Positions 26,323-35,177 are shown, numbered from the stretch's first letter. The stretch: 64,000 nt of DNA from Pseudomonadota bacterium (GCA_023451735.1 JAEXYH010000099.1:67672-131671), one strand, 5' to 3'. Notes: generated by a model from the letters alone, not told the origin. Made by a program: numbers and translations.

Positions 26323-27468
26323 TCACCGTCCACGATAAACGAAGTCGGGTGGCTCGGCGCAGCTGTCGATTTCGGCCTGCTCCACCAGCAGTTGCCGCAT
26401 CGGAGAGCGGATACAGACAGGGTCGGTGGCGAACGCATCGCCGGCGAGCGCCATCGCCTGGCAACGGCAGCCGCCGAAATCGATCGCCTTGCGTTCGCAG
26501 GACCGGCAGAGTTCAGGCATCCAGCTGTCGCCACGATAGGCGTTGAACGCGTCGCTGTCATACCAGATGTCGGCCAGCGTCCTGCCGCGCACCGTCTCGA
26601 AATTCAAAGACGGAATGCTTTCGGCCGCGTGGCAGGGGAGAACCTTTCCGGAGGGCGTGACGTTGAGGCCGGTGCGACCCCAGCCGCCCATACAGGCCTT
26701 AGGATAGGTTGAGTGATGGTCGGCCGGAACGTAGTCGATGACGATGACGCCTTCCAGCCGATTGCGGGCCTCGTCGACAAAGACGTTAGTCTTCAGCACC
26801 TGTTCCTTTGTTGGCATCAGCGCCTTACGGTTTTTCTCCGCCCAGCCATGGAACTGCACGGTGGCGATTTCGATCCGGCGTGCGCCAAGCTTCACGGCCA
26901 GATCCAGCATGTCACCGATTTGGTCCATGTTCTGCTTGTGGCAGACGGCGTTGACGGTAAGCGGGATGCCCGCCGCATGCGTCCATTGCGCTACCGCGAT
27001 CTTGCGGTCATAACCGCCCTTGTAGCCGCCCACCTTGTCGGCCAGTGTCGGTGTCGCCCCCTGGATCGAAAGCTGCAAATGGTCGAGCCCGGCTTCGGAG
27101 AGCTCGGCGATCCGCTTTTCGGTGAGCCCAATGCCAGAGGTGATCAGGTTGGTATAAAGCCCGGCCTCGGCAGCGGCCGCAGTCAATTCCACAAGATCGC
27201 GCCGGGCTGCCGGCTCGCCTCCGGAAAGATGCAGGTGCAGCACGCCGAGCGCCGCAGCCTGTTGAAAGACCGAAATCCATTCCTCGGTAGAAAGCTCGGC
27301 CTTGACGCCGTCCAGTTCCAGCGGGTTGGAGCAGTAGGGACAGGCAAGGGGACAACGATGCGTCAGTTCGGCAAGCATGGCGATCGGCGCGGGAATGCGG
27401 ATGAGCCCGGCTACCCCGTCCAGGTTCGTCCATGCGCTTGTCCGTGAAATGCTGACATGCTCGTTCAC
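26323..27468 (-). CDS. pqqE: PqqE, radical SAM PQQ biosynthesis enzyme
   Basis: 381 residues. PqqE forms the Glu-Tyr carbon-carbon cross-link in the PqqA peptide, the first step in making the redox cofactor pyrroloquinoline quinone. The radical-SAM cluster CPLACPYC is near residues 39-46, and the C-terminal SPASM region has the expected cysteines (CMGGWG, VLPCHA, CRSCERKAIDFGGCRC). The start overlaps the pqqD stop by one base. It is the last gene of the pqqABCDE operon on the minus strand. Confidence 0.96.
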   Translation of the reverse strand: MNEHVSISRTSAWTNLDGVAGLIRIPAPIAMLAELTHRCPLACPYCSNPLELDGVKAELSTEEWISVFQQAAALGVLHLHLSGGEPAARRDLVELTAAAAEAGLYTNLITSGIGLTEKRIAELSEAGLDHLQLSIQGATPTLADKVGGYKGGYDRKIAVAQWTHAAGIPLTVNAVCHKQNMDQIGDMLDLAVKLGARRIEIATVQFHGWAEKNRKALMPTKEQVLKTNVFVDEARNRLEGVIVIDYVPADHHSTYPKACMGGWGRTGLNVTPSGKVLPCHAAESIPSLNFETVRGRTLADIWYDSDAFNAYRGDSWMPELCRSCERKAIDFGGCRCQAMALAGDAFATDPVCIRSPMRQLLVEQAEIDSCAEPPDFVYRGR

Positions 27469-27764
27469 TATTTCAACTCCAGCATCCGGCGCTTGGAAAA
27501 CTCGACGACGAAGGCAATCACATCTGTGAGGATCCGCTCTTTTGGCTCCTCGAACGTTACCGAAAATTCCTGCGCGATAGCATCAAGATCGCGTTCCCCG
27601 TCGAGCGCCTTGACGATCATCACGGCAATCTCGTCGAGCGCCAGCGCCCGTTCCGGCGCCAGAAGCACAGTCTGGCCGCGCACAGGATCTTCCCGCAGAC
27701 GCACACCGCGGGCAAGCTTTGCCACGGTCTGCGCCGTGACAGTCACCGCAGAAGGCTCGCTCAT
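27468..27764 (-). CDS. pqqD: PqqD, PqqA peptide chaperone
   Basis: 98 residues, the usual size. PqqD binds the PqqA peptide and presents it to PqqE. Family features include KLARGVRLREDPVRGQTVLL and the central LDEIAVMIVKALDG helix. Its start overlaps the pqqC stop by 4 bases, and its stop overlaps pqqE by one base, so the three are co-translated. Confidence 0.94.
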   Translation of the reverse strand: MSEPSAVTVTAQTVAKLARGVRLREDPVRGQTVLLAPERALALDEIAVMIVKALDGERDLDAIAQEFSVTFEEPKERILTDVIAFVVEFSKRRMLELK

Positions 27765-28552
27765 TCGGCCGCTCCCCTGATTGCCTGCTTGCGTACAGGC
27801 TGGTCGAGATCGCCGATCACGCCCTCCCTGCCATCCCAGCCACCCGGCGGTAGGAGTGCCGGCGAAACGTAGGCGCTGTGCAGAGCATCAAGCTGCGCCC
27901 AAAGCACGTCGGTCTTGAAGGTTAGTGCGGCGGCCGCCGCATCCTGCTTTTCCTTCGTGTCCGCATGGTCGAGAACGTAATTTAGGCCAAAAGCGACATC
28001 CACCGGCGCCTCGTCGAGACGCTTGCGAAAATAAGACAGGGCCTCTTCATTGGCAAACGCGTAGTGCTCTATGAGCCCGGCAATCCGGTTCTTGTGGATG
28101 GTCGGCGCGAAAAGCTCGGTCAGCGAGGCGGCGACCGCATCCAGTATCGGCATTTCGCGCACGAAACGCACATAGGCATCGCAGGCAAACGTCGTGCCCG
28201 GTAGGACGCCGCGATTGGAGGCGACGTAATCCGGATCGAGCCCGACAGCCTCGGCAAGTTTCAGCCATCGGCGTATGCCACCGCCCTCTGCCACGCCGCC
28301 GTCATGGTCCTCAATGCGCTTGCGCCAGACACGGCGGATCGAAATGTCCTCGCAGCGAGACAGGAAGGCGGCATCCTTCAGCGGTATCCGGCTCTGGTAA
28401 TAGAAGCGGTTGATGATCCAGGCGCGCACCTGCGTGATCGAGCACCGGCCGCCATGCAGCATGCTGTGGAAAGGATGCTTGTCGTGGTAGCGTGCGTCGC
28501 CAATGGCGCGCAGGCGGGCTTCGAAATCGGCTCGGTTTTGTGCTTCAGGCAA
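27761..28552 (-). CDS. pqqC: PqqC, pyrroloquinoline-quinone synthase
   Basis: About 263 residues. PqqC is the cofactor-less oxidase that closes and oxidises the final ring to give PQQ. The sequence has the conserved YHDKHPFHSMLHGG, ACDAYVRFVRE and HYAFANEEAL stretches, with the active-site histidines and tyrosines expected of the family. The start is taken as TTG at 28552 (LPEAQNRADFEARL), with GGAG 6 bases upstream inside the end of pqqB. This gives the normal length and an 8-base overlap; longer readings from 28657 add residues without family match. Confidence 0.93.
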   Translation of the reverse strand: MPEAQNRADFEARLRAIGDARYHDKHPFHSMLHGGRCSITQVRAWIINRFYYQSRIPLKDAAFLSRCEDISIRRVWRKRIEDHDGGVAEGGGIRRWLKLAEAVGLDPDYVASNRGVLPGTTFACDAYVRFVREMPILDAVAASLTELFAPTIHKNRIAGLIEHYAFANEEALSYFRKRLDEAPVDVAFGLNYVLDHADTKEKQDAAAAALTFKTDVLWAQLDALHSAYVSPALLPPGGWDGREGVIGDLDQPVRKQAIRGAAE

Positions 28553-29453
28553 GGTCGATCTCCATTCCGTCGTAGCCGACCTCGAAACCAGCGGCAGTGA
28601 CGGCATTCCGCTCCACGCCATCGCGCCAGATCGGGTTGGTATTGTTGATATGAACATAGACCATCCGGCCTACATCGAGTTTCGACAGCACGTCGAGGCT
28701 GCCAGTCCCGTTCCCGGTAATCGGCATGTGCCCCATCCGTTGCCCGGTCTTGATGCCGGTACCAACGCGGATCATCTCGTCGTCGGTAAAGACTGTACCA
28801 TCGAAGAAGACGAGATCGGCACCGCGGATGCGCTCGCAAAGCCAATCGGGAAGCGTCGCACAGCCCGGAATATAATAGGCCCGCTTGCCGTTTGCCGAGA
28901 ACTCGACACCGATCGTCTGTTCGCCTTCAAGGCCGAGTTCCGGCTCGCCTTCCTCGAGAAACAGCGCGACCTTACCTGGTACCGCGAAAATCCGCGTCCG
29001 GAGCCCGTCGAGCGGCGAAAACTCTTCGTCGAGCCGGATTACATTCCGCTTGACGACGGCCGGATCGAGCACATGGAATACCGGATTGGCGGCGATCACA
29101 GCGCCGATCGCCGACGTAGAGAAGAGATCGAAGGCCTGCTTTTCGCGCATCGTCAGCAGCCCACCAATATGATCAACATCGCCATTGGTAATAATGACGC
29201 TTTTGATCGGGCTATGGCGAAGTGTTTTCGGATGAAGCTGCGGTGTCTGCTGGATCTGCTGGCGGATGTCGGGAGAGGCATTGAAGATTGCCCAAGTCTC
29301 GCCATCGAGACTGACGGCAAGCGACGACTGCGTCTGCGGGAGAATTCCTGCGGAAGGATCGCGGGCGGCAGAGCAATTGGAACAGTTGCAGTTCCATTGC
29401 GGCAACCCGCCACCCGCGGCAGAGCCGAGCACGAGAAACCGAAGAGCGGTCAT
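28545..29453 (-). CDS. pqqB: PqqB, PQQ biosynthesis metallo-hydrolase-fold protein
   Basis: About 302 residues from ATG at 29453 (MTALRFLVLGSAAGGGLPQW), the canonical PqqB N terminus. It has the beta-lactamase-fold pattern NGDVDHIGGLL, the zinc-type cysteine motif NCNCSNC near residues 21-27, and PITGNGTGSLDVL. PqqB is thought to oxidise the tyrosine of the cross-linked PqqA or to act as a PQQ carrier; the role is still debated. It lies 20 bases downstream of pqqA. The ribosome binding site is weak, so translation may depend on coupling to pqqA. Confidence 0.95.
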   Translation of the reverse strand: MTALRFLVLGSAAGGGLPQWNCNCSNCSAARDPSAGILPQTQSSLAVSLDGETWAIFNASPDIRQQIQQTPQLHPKTLRHSPIKSVIITNGDVDHIGGLLTMREKQAFDLFSTSAIGAVIAANPVFHVLDPAVVKRNVIRLDEEFSPLDGLRTRIFAVPGKVALFLEEGEPELGLEGEQTIGVEFSANGKRAYYIPGCATLPDWLCERIRGADLVFFDGTVFTDDEMIRVGTGIKTGQRMGHMPITGNGTGSLDVLSKLDVGRMVYVHINNTNPIWRDGVERNAVTAAGFEVGYDGMEIDLA

Positions 29454-29473
29454 GGGGCCCGTGCTCGTCACGA

Positions 29474-29569
29474 TTAGAACAGAACCGGCTCGTCGCCGTC
29501 TGCCGGTGCGTAGCGGTTGATTTCCATTCCACACGATACTTCAACAAACTTCGGTGCAGTCCATTTCAT
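29474..29569 (-). CDS. pqqA: PqqA, PQQ precursor peptide
   Basis: A 31-residue ribosomal peptide that is the raw material of PQQ. The ATG at 29569 is preceded by GGAG with 7-base spacing. The sequence starts MKWTAPKFVEV and has the essential pair Glu16 and Tyr20 in the MEINRYAPADGDEP block, the E-x3-Y motif from which PQQ is built. It leads the pqqABCDE operon. Its short length means it is easily missed by gene callers. Confidence 0.95.
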   Translation of the reverse strand: MKWTAPKFVEVSCGMEINRYAPADGDEPVLF

Positions 29570-29657
29570 GTCCGAACTCCTATCGTCGTTTTTCAGCGAC
29601 CGAGGCCGCAGGCTAAAGGTAGTCAGGCGGGTAATGGTTTAAACCCGCCCTCACGAA

Positions 29658-29684
29658 CACGTTATGTGCGCTGCACACAACGTG
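29658..29684. promoter_or_regulatory. Near-perfect hairpin upstream of pqqA
   Basis: CACGTTATGTGC and GCACACAACGTG pair with one mismatch across a 3-base loop, 89 bases upstream of the pqqA start. A second, smaller dyad (GGCGGGT and ACCCGCC) lies just downstream on the minus strand, near 29627-29650. These may be a regulator site or leader hairpin for the pqq operon, or the end of a transcript from the plus strand. No known pqq regulatory motif was recognised. Confidence 0.35.
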
Positions 29685-29763
29685 CTTTTGCAAGCGAAGC
29701 GAATGACTGACGGATGCAGATCATAAGCCCACTGCGCTTGGCGACATGAGCGCCAAGACTATG

Positions 29764-30701
29764 TCAGTTTCCGCTTGTGGAAACTGAATAAGCCTTGAAT
29801 GAAGCCGGATTAACCTCGGACTTGCCCCGCATGGAAAGCCTGGATTCCAGCGCCCACACAGTGTTCCCGACGACGGTCACACCCGCAGGACCAATTAAAC
29901 CGGATCGTAGCGTCTCGACCTCAACCACATCACCTTTGACGGTCAAGAGATCGATGTTGCCCGAGCCTTCTGCCAGGACGAACTGGGTCTCATTCAGCCG
30001 GCGCATGCCATCCGGCTGGACCAGTTGCCGCGAGGTGGTCAGGGTGATTGGAGCGCCGGCCGACCCGTCCGCCTTCAACTCGATACGGAATAGTTTGCCC
30101 GAGAAGAAACTGTTGACGAACAACTGGCTGCCATGGAAATCAAGACCGTCGGCGCCATCGAGTTCCGGCCATTTCGCCCATTCCTCCAAAGTCTGACCAC
30201 CTTCCGGAAGGCGCAGGACGCGGCCGCCGGTGGTGTCGGCAACGTAGGCCGCTTTGTCCGGGCCGATGGCAATGTCGTTGCACAGTCCCGTGCCACCGGG
30301 CAGCTGATGCTTGCTGCGGAAAACGCCGGTCTGGAGATGGTATTGGTAAAGTGCCGGTATGGCGAGGGGCTCTCCGGCAGCGGGCGGGTCCATGCGCGAG
30401 GAGCAAATCCAGAGAGTGGTGGAAGCGTCGTCGGCTAGGACGCCAAAGGTGTGGAGCAGGCCATTGTCGCCAGGGGCGATCCACTGGGTTGCGATCGTCG
30501 AACCTGGAGCGGCCTTGAAGATGCCGCCCGAGCCGACCGAACTGGTAATGATGGTCCCGTCTCGCGCAGACGTGATGCTCTCAGGGAATACCTTTGGACC
30601 ATCGATGACGATTTCGGTCGGGGTCGAGGCCGCTTGGCCAGCCAACTTAAAGTCAAGGCGATAGCTACGCTCGGCAAGAAACGTCTAGCGGTCACGCTCA
30701 T
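29764..30701 (-). pseudogene. Secreted SMP-30/gluconolactonase-like beta-propeller, signal peptide out of frame
   Basis: The body (about 293 codons, 29764-30645) reads as an SMP-30/gluconolactonase-like propeller (CNDIAIGPDKAAYVADTTGG, later PAGVTVVGNTVWALES). Just upstream in another frame, from ATG at 30701, lies a good signal peptide start (MSVTARRFLPSVAIALTL). Adding one base near 30645-30650 would join them as a continuous signal peptide with a cleavage-like LAGQAAS site. So a one-base deletion, or a sequencing error, separates export signal from enzyme. A TTG at 30645 could still give a cytoplasmic protein. It ends 195 bases from pqqA. Periplasmic lactonases fit with PQQ-dependent aldose oxidation, but that link is inference. 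Confidence 0.7.
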
Positions 30702-30771
30702 CAATATCCGGGTTCCTTGTATCAGGTTCAGGCAGCTCATAAGTTGCGTCCTCCAAATTGTATGAAAGGCT

Positions 30772-30900
30772 TCAGGCTGTTATCCCGCCATCCACATTCA
30801 GTACGGTGCCGGTGATGAACTTCGCCGCCGGGTTAACCAGGAGTGCCATCGCGGCGGCGATGTCCTCCCGCTCGCCATAGCGCCGAACGTAGTAAGTGCG
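30772..30900 (-). pseudogene. C-terminal remnant of a short-chain dehydrogenase (SDR)
   Basis: The minus strand encodes about 42 residues matching the end of a classical SDR: VRRYGEREDIAAAMALLVNP, then AAKFITGTVLNVDGG and a stop at 30772. Everything before it, including the Rossmann motif and catalytic Tyr-Lys, is missing. Upstream of about 30900 the DNA belongs to another gene fragment on the opposite strand. It cannot be functional. Confidence 0.75.
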
Positions 30901-30902
30901 CG

Positions 30903-31335
30903 CAGCCCGGACCAGGAAGTGATTGATCGCACGACGCTGAATACATGGGAGGACAAAAATGTCGTCGACATCGTAAAAGCAACGGGGCGCAAGCAACTGG
31001 TCATTGCTGGCCTTTACACCGAGATCTGCGTCGCGATGCCGGTTATACATGCTCTTGGGGACGGATGGGACGTGACGGTGATCACCGATGCCTGCGGTGG
31101 TGTCTCCGTCGAGGCGCACCAGAGAGCGGTCCAGCGCATGATCGCGGCTGGCGCCAATGTGATGACGTGGCTGGCACTTGCGTCCGAATGGCTCCGCGAC
31201 CATGCACGAACGGAACATATCGAAGAATTCGTCGAGGTGCTCAAGGAACATTAGCCGGGCAGTGGTATTGCGTTCCTGTGGGAGCAGCAGCTGCTTAACA
31301 CCGATGTGAAATCGCTGGAAAGCTCCGGTTTCTAA
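30903..31335 (+). pseudogene. Isochorismatase-family hydrolase, 5'-truncated with in-frame stop
   Basis: The plus strand reads as the C-terminal two thirds of a YcaC-like isochorismatase-family hydrolase: QEVIDRTTLNTWEDKNVVD, VIAGLYTEICVAMPVIHALG with the conserved cysteine, and CGGVSVEAHQRAVQRM. The N-terminal part with the catalytic Asp is missing. A TAG at 31252-31254 interrupts the frame, and family-like sequence (SGIAFLWEQQLLNTDV) continues in the same frame to a TAA at 31333. It is therefore both truncated and interrupted. Its 5' break abuts the 5' break of the SDR remnant. Confidence 0.75.
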
Positions 31336-31711
31336 ACAGACGGCTAAGAATTCGTCGCCCTCTCTGCGGCGGCGAATTTTTTAACACCCGAGCAATGAAC
31401 CAGAATTGTATCGATCAGCCGCTTCCGAAGTGGCGATTTTCGGTCGCCGCCAAGATTATCGATGCCAATGAAGCCTTAGGTGGAATTCCACGTGTTGCTT
31501 TTCAGATGACGTCGGCAGTGTTCGATACGGTCGCCATGAGCCGGTCGATCGAGCTTTTGGGAGCCGACGTCGCTTCGGCCTTTAGAGCAGTCAGTTCAAA
31601 CTCGCCAGGTGTCAAGCATTCTGCGGTGCGCCGCTGACAGCGTATCTCCTGAGCAGAATTTCGGCCGCGCGAAACACTGATAATCGTCAAGAGAAAGGTT
31701 GATGCAAAATC
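31336..31711. other. Intergenic stretch, no gene supported
   Basis: About 375 bases between the two decayed genes. An 80-codon frame at 31395-31637 lacks a ribosome binding site and any family match. On the opposite strand near 31510-31620 a short stretch (LTPGEFEL and following) faintly resembles the DNA-binding domain of OmpR-type regulators, but it is too short to call. Confidence 0.4.
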
Positions 31712-32332
31712 ATGCCTACACTTTACTATGCCTTGGGTGCGTGCTCGCTTGCGCCTCATATCGTTCTGGAATGGATAGGCGAGCCTTATGAGGCAGTCAG
31801 GGTTCAGTATGGCTCCGGAGAGCTGCTCTCGGTAAATCCTGCCGGTGCAGTACCAACCTTTCGAGAGGATGATGGCTGGGTTCTGACACAAGCCGGGGCG
31901 ATACTTGACTATCTGGCGCAGAAGCATCCTGAGGCAGGTCTCGGCGGTTGCGGCGGCATGCGAGCCAGGGCCGAGGCGCATCGCTGGTCAGCCTTCTTTA
32001 CCTCGGACGTTCACGCGGCCTTCTGGCCGATCTTCATGCCCGAGCGATATTCGATTGACGCAAGCGAAAAGGCTTGATGGGCGACGGTGGAAGCGGGATA
32101 CAAGCTTGTCGCTAAGCAGTTCGGCATTCTCGAGCGTCACCTCGAAGCGCGTGAATTCATCCTTGATGGAGGGCGTTCGATTATCGACGCCTATTCCTTC
32201 CCGATGATCCGTTGGGCGACGAAACTCCTGCCCGCAGGCTTGACGGAATATCCCAACGTGCAGGCGCTGCATGACAGGATAAAAGCTGATCCTGCAGTCG
32301 AGAGAGTTCTTGCTTGCGAGACAAGCACTTAA
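31712..32332 (+). pseudogene. Glutathione S-transferase with in-frame TGA
   Basis: From ATG at 31712 the frame encodes the thioredoxin-like N-terminal GST domain (LYYALGACSLAPHIVLEWIG, then NPAGAVPTFRED, TQAGAILDYLAQ), up to a TGA at 32075-32077. The same frame continues straight through with a GST C-terminal helical domain (VEAGYKLVAKQFGILERHLE, DAYSFPMIRWA) to a stop at 32330-32332. Total length with read-through is 206 residues, normal for the family. A single C-to-T change in an arginine CGA codon would explain the TGA. The gene is probably dead; a truncated N-terminal domain could be made. Confidence 0.8.
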
Positions 32333-32584
32333 CCGACGGAAGCCTATGTCTCGTTTCAAGAGACCATATATCCAACGATTTACGATATCCAGAATCCTAA
32401 TAGTCGGCTCGAGAAAAACGCCAGCTGAGGAAATGACATCAACAATGAACCTGCAGCATCAAGCCGCGGGAAGGTGGAACGAGAGGAAAGCGTCTCGAAA
32501 GGACGATACCGAATCATCATTCATGGCGTAGAGGCCGAGATGACCTACAGTCGAGCCGGCGAGGAGCGCATCATTTCAGGACCT

Positions 32585-33493
32585 TCATGTTGCATATGAA
32601 CTCAGTTTTACCGCAGCGTTCATTGATTGGCGAACACGCTCAATCAATTCGTCAAGAACAGCAATTCTCTGTGCACCGACGGGGCGTATCGCGTAATATG
32701 CGACCTCTATCTTTGGTTCGAACGGTATCGCTACCACTTCGGCACCGGCTGAACGCAGGCTGGTATGATCCACGATGCCGACACCCATCCCGGCCGATGC
32801 GAAATGACAGCAGTTCAGCATCGATGTTTCCATCGTGCTGATCGGCTGATGGTCCTCAATCGAAAAGGCACGGTCGAGTGCCAGCCTGAGCGGGGAATTG
32901 CGACCTGGTATCAGCACGCGCTCGTCCAGCAGATCGCCTGGTGAAATCTTCGAACGGGACGCCAGGGGATGGCCCGCTGTCACCGCCGCCACTGCTTGGG
33001 AACTATGGAGAAGAGTGGCGTTCTTGTCGCTCATTCGGGGCGAACCGAACACTAAGCCGAGATCATAACGGTTTTGCTCGACCATATCCCAGATATAGCG
33101 ACTATTCTCGACGTCAATCACAAGTGGGATATCCAGCCTTGTTCCCATCGTCTCCATAATAGCCTGCTGCAGATAGGGGCGAACAAGGGAGGTAACGCTG
33201 CCAATGCGCAGGACGGTGTTCTTGTGCAATCGGATGTCAGCGGCCGCCTGAGCAATCTGGTCGAGACCCAGATAGAGCCGCTCCACCTCCCGGTAGAGCT
33301 GTGTCGCCTCTGCTGTCGGTATGAGACGGGCCCCGGCGCGCTCGAACAGCGTCATCTGCACGATATCTTCGAGATCGCGAATAAGACGGCTAACGGCGGG
33401 TTGGGTCACATTCATGGCTTCGGCAGCGGCGGTAATGCCACCAGCCATCATAACGGCTCGGAAGGCTTCCACCTGCCTCGGTTTCAATCTCAC
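32585..33493 (-). CDS. LysR-family transcriptional regulator
   Basis: 302 residues from GTG at 33493 with GGAAGG 8 bases upstream. The helix-turn-helix reads ITAAAEAMNVTQPAVSRLIR, followed by a LysR effector domain. It is divergent from the dipeptide-type ABC module that starts at 33627, with 133 bases between, so it most likely regulates that module. A dyad (AAACGT and ACGTTT) at 33561-33578 lies in the shared region. The ligand may be a nucleoside, sugar or aldolase product, by context only. Confidence 0.9.
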   Translation of the reverse strand: MRLKPRQVEAFRAVMMAGGITAAAEAMNVTQPAVSRLIRDLEDIVQMTLFERAGARLIPTAEATQLYREVERLYLGLDQIAQAAADIRLHKNTVLRIGSVTSLVRPYLQQAIMETMGTRLDIPLVIDVENSRYIWDMVEQNRYDLGLVFGSPRMSDKNATLLHSSQAVAAVTAGHPLASRSKISPGDLLDERVLIPGRNSPLRLALDRAFSIEDHQPISTMETSMLNCCHFASAGMGVGIVDHTSLRSAGAEVVAIPFEPKIEVAYYAIRPVGAQRIAVLDELIERVRQSMNAAVKLSSYAT

Positions 33494-33560
33494 CTTTCAA
33501 TCCTTCCATAATATTTTTGCATGACTTAAGCACAAAATGCGATTTTTCTTTTGTCAGGTA

Positions 33561-33578
33561 AAACGTTAATTGACGTTT
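33561..33578. promoter_or_regulatory. Candidate operator between divergent lysR and ABC module
   Basis: AAACGT and its reverse complement ACGTTT are separated by 6 bases; one more partly matched arm (GTAAA and TTTAC) extends it. The dyad lies 33 bases before the GGAGGAG site of the binding-protein gene. It could be the LysR binding site or part of the promoter. The half sites are short, so this is tentative. Confidence 0.35.
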
Positions 33579-33626
33579 ACCCGCAGGGAGAGTGCGGTAT
33601 CTGGACAACCCGGAGGAGTCCCCATC

Positions 33627-35177
33627 ATGAAGTTTTCTGTGTTCGCAGCCGCATTGGCAGCGTCTGTTTTCGCCATGCCGCTCGCAAGCCAGGCTCGGGA
33701 CCTGACCGTTGGTCTGTCCGCTTCGACGACGTCCATGGACCCGCAATTCTATGTCGTCGGCCCCAATAGCGCGATGGCGCGCAACATTTTCGATGGCCTC
33801 GTCAATCAGGACGACAAGCAGCAGATCCAGCCGGCTCTGGCTGTATCCTGGCAGATCGTCGATGACACGACCTGGGAATTCAAGCTGCGCGAAGGCGTAA
33901 AGTTTCACGACGGCAGCGATTTTACCGCCGAAGACGTGGTTGCCAGCATCAAGCGCATTCCGCTCGCCTCGACCAACAGCCCGAGTTCGTTTGCCGCTTA
34001 TGTCAAGGCGATCACCGAAGTCACCGCCGTCGATCCGCTGACGGTGCGCATCAAGACGTCGGGCCCGACGCCACTGCTTTTGAACAACCTCAGCCGTATC
34101 GCCATTCTGCCGGCAGAGATGGAAAAGGTGACGACCGGTGAAATGAACACCGGCAAGGGTGTCATCGGCACCGGCCCGTTCAAGTTCGTCTCGTGGTCGC
34201 CGGATGACAATGTCGTCGTTGCCAAGAACGATGCCTATTGGGGCGAAAAGGCTCAGTGGGACAAGGTGACGTTCCGCGTCTTCAAGAACCCGAGCGCCCG
34301 TGTTGCCGCGATGCTGTCCGGCGATGTCGACATGATCGAAAACATCCCGACCGCCGATACGCGCCGTCTGGAAGCTTCGGACAAGATGAAGGTCGTCAAT
34401 ATTGCCGGCAACCGCATCATGTATCTGCACATGGACCAGAACCGCGAAGAATCGCCGTTCGCCAAGGGCGCCGATGGCAAGAACCCACTGCTGAACGCCG
34501 ACGTTCGTCGCGCCCTGTCGCTGTCGATCAACCGCGAAGCGCTGGTCGACCGCATCATGGACGGCCAAGGCGTGCCGGCCGGTCAGGTCGTGCCGGAAGG
34601 TTATTTCGGGTATGACCCGGCCATCAAGGTCGATGCCTACGATCCGAACAAGGCCAAGGAACTGCTTGCCAAGGCCGGTTATCCGGATGGTTTTGCGCTG
34701 ACCTTCCACGCGTCGAATGACCGTTACCCGAACGACAGCAAGGTTGCGCAGGCGATCGGCCAGTTCTTCAGCCGCGTCGGCGTGAAGACCGAAGTCGCCA
34801 CCCTGCCGGGCAGCGTCTATTTCACCCGCGCCTCGAACCTCGAATTTTCGTTCATCATGGGCGGCGCAGCCGTGGAGACCGGCGAAGCTTCAGGTGTTCT
34901 CGGCCCTATCCTCGAGACCTATGGCGAAAAGGCCGGTCAGGGCAATCGCGGCCGTTATTCCAACCCGGAATTCGACAAGGCGCTGAACGAAGCCCGTTCG
35001 ACGCTGGACGATGCCAAGCGTGAGGAACTGCTGAAGAAGGCGACGGAAATCGCCATGGGTGACCTCGGTGTCATCCCGGTCTTCTACCTCGCCAACACAT
35101 GGGCGGTGAAGAGCGACATCAACTATGCCGGTCGCTCCGATGGTTACACGCTTCCCTATTACGTGAAGCCGAACTGA
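33627..35177 (+). CDS. ABC transporter substrate-binding protein (dipeptide/oligopeptide type)
   Basis: About 516 residues from ATG at 33627, preceded by GGAGGAG. Signal peptide MKFSVFAAALAASVFAMPLA is cut near SQA-RD. The mature protein is a family 5 extracellular solute-binding protein (DppA/OppA type), with WEFKLREGVKFHDGSDFTAE and the PQFY loop. Although the class is named for peptides, the enzyme genes that follow (two nucleoside hydrolases and a sugar kinase) suggest nucleosides or a glycosylated compound as ligand. That assignment is inference. Confidence 0.9.
   Translation: MKFSVFAAALAASVFAMPLASQARDLTVGLSASTTSMDPQFYVVGPNSAMARNIFDGLVNQDDKQQIQPALAVSWQIVDDTTWEFKLREGVKFHDGSDFTAEDVVASIKRIPLASTNSPSSFAAYVKAITEVTAVDPLTVRIKTSGPTPLLLNNLSRIAILPAEMEKVTTGEMNTGKGVIGTGPFKFVSWSPDDNVVVAKNDAYWGEKAQWDKVTFRVFKNPSARVAAMLSGDVDMIENIPTADTRRLEASDKMKVVNIAGNRIMYLHMDQNREESPFAKGADGKNPLLNADVRRALSLSINREALVDRIMDGQGVPAGQVVPEGYFGYDPAIKVDAYDPNKAKELLAKAGYPDGFALTFHASNDRYPNDSKVAQAIGQFFSRVGVKTEVATLPGSVYFTRASNLEFSFIMGGAAVETGEASGVLGPILETYGEKAGQGNRGRYSNPEFDKALNEARSTLDDAKREELLKKATEIAMGDLGVIPVFYLANTWAVKSDINYAGRSDGYTLPYYVKPN

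Noticed and set aside
31502..31620. Faint resemblance to an OmpR-type DNA-binding domain on the minus strand (LTPGEFEL)
   Set aside because: Only about 35 residues, degenerate and stopped; chance or a very old relic.
31395..31637. 80-codon frame between the decayed genes
   Set aside because: No ribosome binding site, no family match, atypical composition.
33390..34709. 439-codon open frame on the minus strand
   Set aside because: Overlaps the binding-protein gene and the divergent regulator start; no family match.
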